Source: RGIG5579 sp045541915
GTDB lineage: Bacteria > Bacillota > Clostridia > Oscillospirales > SIG627
NCBI GenBank assembly: GCA_045541915.1
Contig: JAZQJZ010000036.1
Location: 1 to 64,000 of the forward strand
Direction of reading: 5' to 3'
DNA length: 64,000 nucleotides
Of this stretch, positions 59,277 through 64,000 are shown one piece after another. Position 1 is the first letter of the stretch. Every line of letters starts with the position of its first letter. The notes below the pieces were generated by a model. It worked only from the letters and a program-made list of their open reading frames with translations, did no database searches and had not been told where the DNA came from. The position numbers were made by a program, and so were the translations under genes.

Positions 59277-60506
59277 ATGTCTCTACACGTAATGGATGAA
59301 ATTAACCGCTGTCTGGTTTGCAAAAATCCCATGTGCCAAAAAGGATGTCCCATTCAAACTCCCATTCCCAAGGTCATTTCCTTACTCAAGGAAAATCGTC
59401 TGGATGATGCAGGAAAATTGCTTTTTGAAAACAATCCCCTGACCACTGTATGCAGTCTGATCTGCAATCACGAAAAACAGTGCGAGGGGCATTGCGTGAT
59501 GAATAAAAAGGGGATGCCCATCCAGATCTCCAGCATTGAGCAGTACGTTTCCCGCACCTATGCACCGAAAATGACCCAAGGACCCTCCCCCTCCAACGGC
59601 ATCCGGGTGGCCATTATCGGCTCCGGTCCGGCGGGAATCACCATCGCCATCATTCTGGCACGGTACGGCTACCGCGTCACTATTTTTGAAAAAATGAGCC
59701 AGATCGGCGGTGTGTTGCGCTATGGCATTCCGGAATTTCGTCTGCCGAAGAGCGTTCTGGACGACATTCAGTACCGGCATTTGGAAATGAAAGGGATCCA
59801 GATCCGCCCCAATATCAACATCGGCGGCGCCATCACCATTGACGATCTGTTCCGGGACGGCTACAAGGCCATCTTCATCGGCACCGGCATCTGGAAGCCG
59901 AGAACCTTGCACATCAAGGGAGAGACCCTGGGTCACGTTCATTTTGCCATCCATTATCTCAACAGCCCCAATTCCTATCGCCTGGGACAGCGCGTGATCG
60001 TCATCGGCGCCGGCAACACCGCCATGGACGTGGCGCGTACCGCGCTTCGGAATGGAACCGAGTATCTCACCTGTTTTTCGCTCCCCGGCAAGGTCAGCGC
60101 AAGCCAATATGAGTACAACTACGCTAAGCTGGAGGGAGTACAGTTCCAATTCCATAAGCGTCCGGTGGAAATCGTGGATGAGGGCGTCATCTTCCGGGAT
60201 GTGATTGAAAAAGAAGACAGCTCCTTTGAAGACATTGAAGGAACGGACCGTCTGTATCCGGCAGATAGTGTGATCGTCTCCATCAGCCAAGGGCCGAGAA
60301 ATGTGATCGTCAATTCCACCGAAGGTCTTAAAACCGATGAAAGCGGCCTTTTAACGGCAGATGAATTTGGCTTTACCACCAGAAAAGGAATCTTTGCCAG
60401 CGGAGATGTGGTCAAGGGTGCCAGAACCGTGGTGGAAGCGGTAGCACATAGCAAGGTAGTAGCAGAAAGTATGCATCAATACATCCAATCCTTGCCCCAG
60501 ATTTAA
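59277..60506 (+). CDS. GltD-like NAD(P)-dependent FAD oxidoreductase
   Basis: 409 residues. N-terminal 4Fe-4S segment with CLVCKNPMCQKGCP and TVCSLICNHEKQCEGHC, then FAD motif IIGSGPAGITIAI, the GGVLRYGIPEFRLPK signature, second nucleotide-binding motif VIGAGNTAMDVART and final GIFASGDVVKGARTVVEA. This is the family of glutamate synthase small subunits and related electron-bifurcating subunits. No glutamate synthase large subunit is adjacent, so its partner is unknown. Start at the ATG five bases after AGAGGAG. Confidence 0.88.
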   Translation: MSLHVMDEINRCLVCKNPMCQKGCPIQTPIPKVISLLKENRLDDAGKLLFENNPLTTVCSLICNHEKQCEGHCVMNKKGMPIQISSIEQYVSRTYAPKMTQGPSPSNGIRVAIIGSGPAGITIAIILARYGYRVTIFEKMSQIGGVLRYGIPEFRLPKSVLDDIQYRHLEMKGIQIRPNINIGGAITIDDLFRDGYKAIFIGTGIWKPRTLHIKGETLGHVHFAIHYLNSPNSYRLGQRVIVIGAGNTAMDVARTALRNGTEYLTCFSLPGKVSASQYEYNYAKLEGVQFQFHKRPVEIVDEGVIFRDVIEKEDSSFEDIEGTDRLYPADSVIVSISQGPRNVIVNSTEGLKTDESGLLTADEFGFTTRKGIFASGDVVKGARTVVEAVAHSKVVAESMHQYIQSLPQI

Positions 60507-60563
60507 GACTATGACTGTCCCACCTTTCTTTTTTTCATATACTGAAAAAAAGAGGTGATTGCC

Positions 60564-61010
60564 ATGAAAAAAAAGAAAGAAAAAGGGAAGAAAAAAGAGC
60601 CGAAACCGGCTCTTTTTCTTCCGGAGGAGCATTCCCTTTCCTCCCCCGAATCCCCCTTCGGTCCTCCCGGAATGCGACGTTGGACGGGAAAAATAGGAGA
60701 GGAATATCCCATTGCCTTTTCCGTTCTCCTGCCACGCATCCATTGCCTTGAAACTCAAACCTATCTGGAGAGCCTTCGGGATTCATTCCTATTCTTTTTG
60801 CAAAGGGAATCGGAAAAATATCGTGAACAGATATGGTTTGCCGGGATGGACTTTTCCTTTGAAAAGAACATTCTTTTCTTAAAAACAGCCTTCTCACCCT
60901 TTTCCCAGCGGAAATATTTCCCCTTTGCTGCCATGACCCTATCGGATCAAGGCCAGATCGTTTCCATCGATCTTTTTCCGGAAAAAAAGAAACAAAAGGA
61001 AAAGAAATGA
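60564..61010 (+). CDS. Unknown protein with lysine-rich ends
   Basis: 148 residues starting after AGAGGTG: a highly basic first 15 residues (MKKKKEKGKKKE), a folded-looking middle (RRWTGKIGEEYPIAFSVLLPRIHC, YREQIWFAGMDFSFEKN) and a Lys-rich tail. No signal or membrane segment. Probably co-transcribed with the GltD-like gene. I do not recognise a family. Confidence 0.5.
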   Translation: MKKKKEKGKKKEPKPALFLPEEHSLSSPESPFGPPGMRRWTGKIGEEYPIAFSVLLPRIHCLETQTYLESLRDSFLFFLQRESEKYREQIWFAGMDFSFEKNILFLKTAFSPFSQRKYFPFAAMTLSDQGQIVSIDLFPEKKKQKEKK

Positions 61011-61063
61011 AAACGAACAGACAAAAAAAGATCACAGGGCGAAAAGTAGATCTGTATTTCATA

Positions 61064-61095
61064 AAAAAACGGTAGGCGATTGCCTACCGTTTTTT
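61064..61095. terminator. Bidirectional terminator between convergent genes
   Basis: AAAAAACGGTAGGC / GCCTACCGTTTTTT, 4-base loop, 8 bases after the SpoIID-like gene on the minus strand. Confidence 0.92.
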
Positions 61096-61103
61096 GTTTC
61101 TTT

Positions 61104-63587
61104 TTAGAAGAGCATTTCCCAGGTTCTTTCATCCACCCGGCCGGTGGGAGGAAGACCCAGATCCATTTGAAACGCACGAACTGCCAAGGCCGTATCGGCG
61201 CCGTAAAGATCCTTTTCTCCGAAGGATGAGGGATCGCCATAGCCTTTTTTTCGCAGTAGGATCTTCAACAGCCAAACATATCTTCCCACACTGCCGGGAT
61301 GAAGCGGCCGGAAGGGAATAGCAGGGACACCAAAATCTTCCATGTTCTCCCGGATTTCCGGAAATTCCCGAATCAGCTCCTCCCCGGATGCCTCCCAGGG
61401 TCTTTCTTCCTCCCACAAGGACCTCTCCCCTCGGCTTTCCCATTCCCTTTCGTTGGCCCAAGGGCACCATTCCGGCCAAGGGGCATCGGAGACAGGAAGA
61501 TCAGACTCCTCCCTTTCATCTTCTATCTCATTCAAAACGGCAGTCTCCCGCGAGGAGGATACGGGAAGACAACCGGCCGTCACAGCACGAGAAATGGTGC
61601 CCAGGCGGGTGCGCGTGGCATTTCCCACCACCCCGTCCGGCGTTAAGCCAAAGATCCTCTGAAAGGCGATCACAGAATTTTCCGTTCTTCGACCAAACTG
61701 TCCGTCCACGGTGACCAACGGCACCGCCGCCACCGATCGGTGAATGTTATTCAGTCTCTCCTGAACCTCACGCACATCGCTTCCGGAAGAACCGTAGCGA
61801 AGCAATCTTCCGGTCTCCGTATTACCATCATCCAGACAACCGGAGGCGATGGAGCCGTAAGCGCGGTTCAGGGCATTCCAGGTGTCACGTCCCACCACCC
61901 CATCCACCGAAAGTCCGAAAAGGCGCTGAAATTCCCGCACAGCACTGCGCACCCTGGCGCCAAAAATACCGTCCTCCTCCAAGCGAGGAATGGTGACAAA
62001 AACCGGACGTATCCGGTTTAACAGCAACTGGATATACAGTACATCTTCCCCATCGGAGCCAAGCCTTTGGGGCACACCGGGATAGGCCCTGGGGATAATC
62101 CGTCCGTTTTCCGTTAAGGTCAGGTACTCTTGAATCAAGCGATTCCAAGTATTCTCCCCTACCACTCCGTCCACAAAAAGTCCGTAATACTCCTGGAACG
62201 CGCGCACGGCATTTTGTGTTTGCCGCCCAAAGCGCCCGTCAATGGAAACATCCACCAAAAAGGGGTTGAAGGCCGCAAGGGTCTTCAAATATAGCTGCAA
62301 GGCCTGAACGCCGCTTCCGGTATCCCCAAAGCGGAGGATCCCCGGAAAGGAGGTGTCGTCATATTGAGGCCTTTCTCCCTCGCTGTTCAATTCCGCCAGC
62401 TTTTTCACCGCCACATAAATATAGGAAATGCGATACCAGGTGGATTTCCCCACAATGCCATCGGCTGTAAGATTGAAAATGCGCTGAAAGGCCCGAACCG
62501 CCGCACGGGTCTCGGCGCCGAATACCCCATCCACCGAATTAATGGCAGGAATGGCAGGGTAATTGACCCGAATGCGGTTCAGCTGCTGCTGAATGGTGCG
62601 AACCGCATTGCCGGAGGAGCCCACCGATAAGGGTGAGCCGGGATACGAGGATTCAATGGCGCGAATCTCATTGGTCTCCACGATCTCCACATCTCCGTAG
62701 TAAAACTGCAAAATCTCTTCTGGGGAAAGACCGTTATTGGCAAGGCTGACCGTCCCCCATTGGGAAAGTCCGGCGCAGGTTACCGTAGAACCGTTGCAGT
62801 ATTCTGCAAAATACGGGTCAATCCGGCCGGGACGGCGTATGTACTGATTGAAAATGTCATCCACGATCACCGCAACGCTGTCGTAAATGTTTCTGCCGTA
62901 TACATAATACTGGTCGTAGGAGGTGGAATTGGTGATGTTGAAATTATATCCTCTGGAGGGGTACCACTCGGTAAAAATACGGTTTAAGGTCAGAGAGATC
63001 TGGCAAAGAATATTGGCGCGAAGGCTGTTCTCCGGCCAGGTGGGATAAATCTCACTGGAGGCCACGTTTTTAATGTAATCCACAAAGGGAACCGTCACAT
63101 TGGCCGCGTTGGCATTGGGGGATCCCAGGTGAACGGTGATCCGCTCCGGGATGAAAACGGAGGAGAGAACCCGCTCCTGTCCCGTGGGGGCTTCCCGGGG
63201 CAGATCCGGTTGGGTGCGAAGCGCGTGAGGGCCAATGTCGTATTCGATCACCTCATCCTCGCTTTGGCCTCTGGGGATCATCTCTACCGGCAATTCGCTG
63301 TTTTCTCCGTCAAAAATCTGGATCCCACGAATGAAAAAGGTATAAAAACCCTCAGCTTCAATCCGGGCATCATAAGTGGAATAGGGAATCTCCTCCATGG
63401 GAGCAAGGGAAAGATCTCTGGGCGGTGCCTCCAGCGAAAAGGTCCGGGAAACTGCTCCGTTCTCCGCCAGCACCTGATCCTCTCCCAAAACAAGGCCCTC
63501 CGGGGATAACACCGTCACGTTTGCGCTGGAAACAGGAAATGCGCTGTCTGCGGTGCGCACCGTGATAAAAAGACTTCCTTGGGGCAT
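61104..63587 (-). CDS. SpoIID-like domain fused to five peptidoglycan-binding repeats
   Basis: 827 residues from ATG 63587, after AAAGGAG. N-terminal beta-rich part (about 1-140), then a SpoIID/LytB-like region (VPFVDYIKNVASSEIYPTWPENSLRANIL about 165-200, and GLSQWGTVSLANNGLSPEEILQFYYG about 270). In SpoIID the corresponding helix carries a catalytic Glu; here SSEIYP keeps a Glu. Next come four PG_binding_1 repeats (each with SVDGxFGxxT..AVRAFQ..F.L..DGIVG..TW), a Trp/Glu-rich linker, and a fifth, more diverged repeat. No signal peptide is seen. Probably acts at the spore envelope or cortex (inference). Confidence 0.8.
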   Translation of the reverse strand: MPQGSLFITVRTADSAFPVSSANVTVLSPEGLVLGEDQVLAENGAVSRTFSLEAPPRDLSLAPMEEIPYSTYDARIEAEGFYTFFIRGIQIFDGENSELPVEMIPRGQSEDEVIEYDIGPHALRTQPDLPREAPTGQERVLSSVFIPERITVHLGSPNANAANVTVPFVDYIKNVASSEIYPTWPENSLRANILCQISLTLNRIFTEWYPSRGYNFNITNSTSYDQYYVYGRNIYDSVAVIVDDIFNQYIRRPGRIDPYFAEYCNGSTVTCAGLSQWGTVSLANNGLSPEEILQFYYGDVEIVETNEIRAIESSYPGSPLSVGSSGNAVRTIQQQLNRIRVNYPAIPAINSVDGVFGAETRAAVRAFQRIFNLTADGIVGKSTWYRISYIYVAVKKLAELNSEGERPQYDDTSFPGILRFGDTGSGVQALQLYLKTLAAFNPFLVDVSIDGRFGRQTQNAVRAFQEYYGLFVDGVVGENTWNRLIQEYLTLTENGRIIPRAYPGVPQRLGSDGEDVLYIQLLLNRIRPVFVTIPRLEEDGIFGARVRSAVREFQRLFGLSVDGVVGRDTWNALNRAYGSIASGCLDDGNTETGRLLRYGSSGSDVREVQERLNNIHRSVAAVPLVTVDGQFGRRTENSVIAFQRIFGLTPDGVVGNATRTRLGTISRAVTAGCLPVSSSRETAVLNEIEDEREESDLPVSDAPWPEWCPWANEREWESRGERSLWEEERPWEASGEELIREFPEIRENMEDFGVPAIPFRPLHPGSVGRYVWLLKILLRKKGYGDPSSFGEKDLYGADTALAVRAFQMDLGLPPTGRVDERTWEMLF

Positions 63588-63621
63588 ATTGCAATCTCCT
63601 TTCATATGAGTTTCATTCTTT

Positions 63622-63649
63622 TATTCTATGTGTTCACGCCTTTTTTGTG
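63622..63649 (-). promoter_or_regulatory. Mother-cell-type promoter (sigma-K or sigma-E-like) of the SpoIID-like gene
   Basis: On the minus strand CATAGAATA (63622-63630) fits the sigma-K -10 (CATANNNTA) and also resembles sigma-E. Sixteen bases upstream lies CAC (63647-63649), compatible with the short sigma-K -35 (AC). The site is 35 bp before the ATG. Confidence 0.6.
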
Positions 63650-63664
63650 CATCTTCTTCCTTCA

Positions 63665-63693
63665 TTGACAAAAAGAGAAAAAAATGCTACCAT
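63665..63693 (+). promoter_or_regulatory. Promoter of the ECF S-component gene
   Basis: Consensus TTGACA (63665-63670), 17-bp spacer, TACCAT (63688-63693), 38 bp before the TTG start. Confidence 0.7.
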
Positions 63694-63730
63694 AAACGAA
63701 GTATTCAAATGAAAGAAATGAGGTTTTGTT

Positions 63731-64000
63731 TTGGCTTCCAGAAAAACCGTAGAACTGCGCAGTATCGTGTATGCGGCAGTGTGCCTTGCTCTTTGTATGG
63801 TGCTTCCCTTTTTGACCGGGAATATTCCCTCCATTGGGCAAACCTTTGCGCCGATGCACTTTCCCGTTCTCCTTTGCGGCTTTATTGCCGGTCCCATCTG
63901 GGGTGGCATCGTGGGAATTTTGGCTCCCTTCTTGAGATTCTTGATGGTAGGCGTTCCGGTTCTGTATCCCGCCGCTGTGAGAATGGCTGTGGAGCTTTGT
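63731..64000 (+). CDS. ECF transporter S component (partial, cut by window end)
   Basis: First 90 codons of a multi-pass membrane protein beginning at TTG, seven bases after GAGG; the frame is still open at the end of the window. The early part, with LCMVLPFLTGNIPSIGQTFAPMHFPVLLCGFIAGP, is typical of vitamin-binding S components of energy-coupling factor importers. Substrate cannot be told from this fragment. Confidence 0.8.
   Translation, partial: MASRKTVELRSIVYAAVCLALCMVLPFLTGNIPSIGQTFAPMHFPVLLCGFIAGPIWGGIVGILAPFLRFLMVGVPVLYPAAVRMAVELC

Overview
The window reads as a chromosomal segment of an anaerobic, endospore-forming Firmicute of class Clostridia, probably a gut-type member with roughly balanced GC. 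The support is an oxygen-independent class III ribonucleotide reductase, sporulation genes (spoIIE, a 23-codon spoVM, a SpoIID-like protein with peptidoglycan-binding repeats), an HPr-like protein lacking the phosphorylatable histidine, a YmfF/YmfH peptidase-like pair and a prokaryote-type-3 ProS. No rRNA, tRNA or CRISPR array was seen.

Layout. 1-180: one copy of a hairpin-rich repeat. 197-4363: nrdG-nrdD-trxB on the minus strand, behind a clear promoter with two NrdR-type boxes. 4447-7815: a small lipoprotein, spoIIE and a small membrane protein. 7865-10453: rpsO-pnp with a structured leader. 10608-15157: a plus-strand glycan block (unknown protein, NagA-like amidohydrolase, two tandem sialidase-like proteins). 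15204-27433: a seven-gene minus-strand operon with a very large solute-binding protein, two pairs of sugar-ABC permeases, an NHL-repeat/Yip1-like protein and a DUF5696 protein, but no ATPase. 27731-29723: rnhA-mnmA and an MFS transporter remnant. 29813-35869: six intact genes in the order of the phage P22 head module (portal, scaffold, coat, adaptor, hub-like, coiled coil) with no terminase, integrase, lysis or tail-fibre gene. 36104-36979: a LysR regulator. 36982-37378: a 367-bp hairpin-rich element sitting inside the loop of an intrinsic terminator; part of it is an inverted copy of the repeat at 1-180.

37377-45343: a minus-strand operon yfmF-yfmH-lgt-folD followed by three paralogous trigger-factor/FKBP-like lipoproteins. 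45550-50703: GTP-type and ATP-type PEP carboxykinases, separated by an XRE repressor and a DUF4234-SHOCT-like membrane protein that share a promoter region with two matching palindromic operators. 50743-51961: HPr-like protein and a diacylglycerol-kinase-type lipid kinase. 52010-58824: plus-strand operon with a BaiN/HI0933-type flavoprotein, a DUF2344 protein, proS and the de novo NAD genes nadABC. 58854-59131: spoVM and a small membrane protein behind a sigma-E-like -10. 59200-61010: a GltD-like oxidoreductase and a small unknown protein. 61104-63649: the SpoIID/peptidoglycan-binding protein behind a mother-cell-type promoter. 63665-64000: the start of an ECF transporter S component, cut by the window edge.

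The most unusual items are the terminase-less P22-like head gene set, the repeat element split into a terminator loop, the redoxin fused to NrdD, the solute-binding protein with large extra N-terminal modules, and the triplet of chaperone-like lipoproteins.
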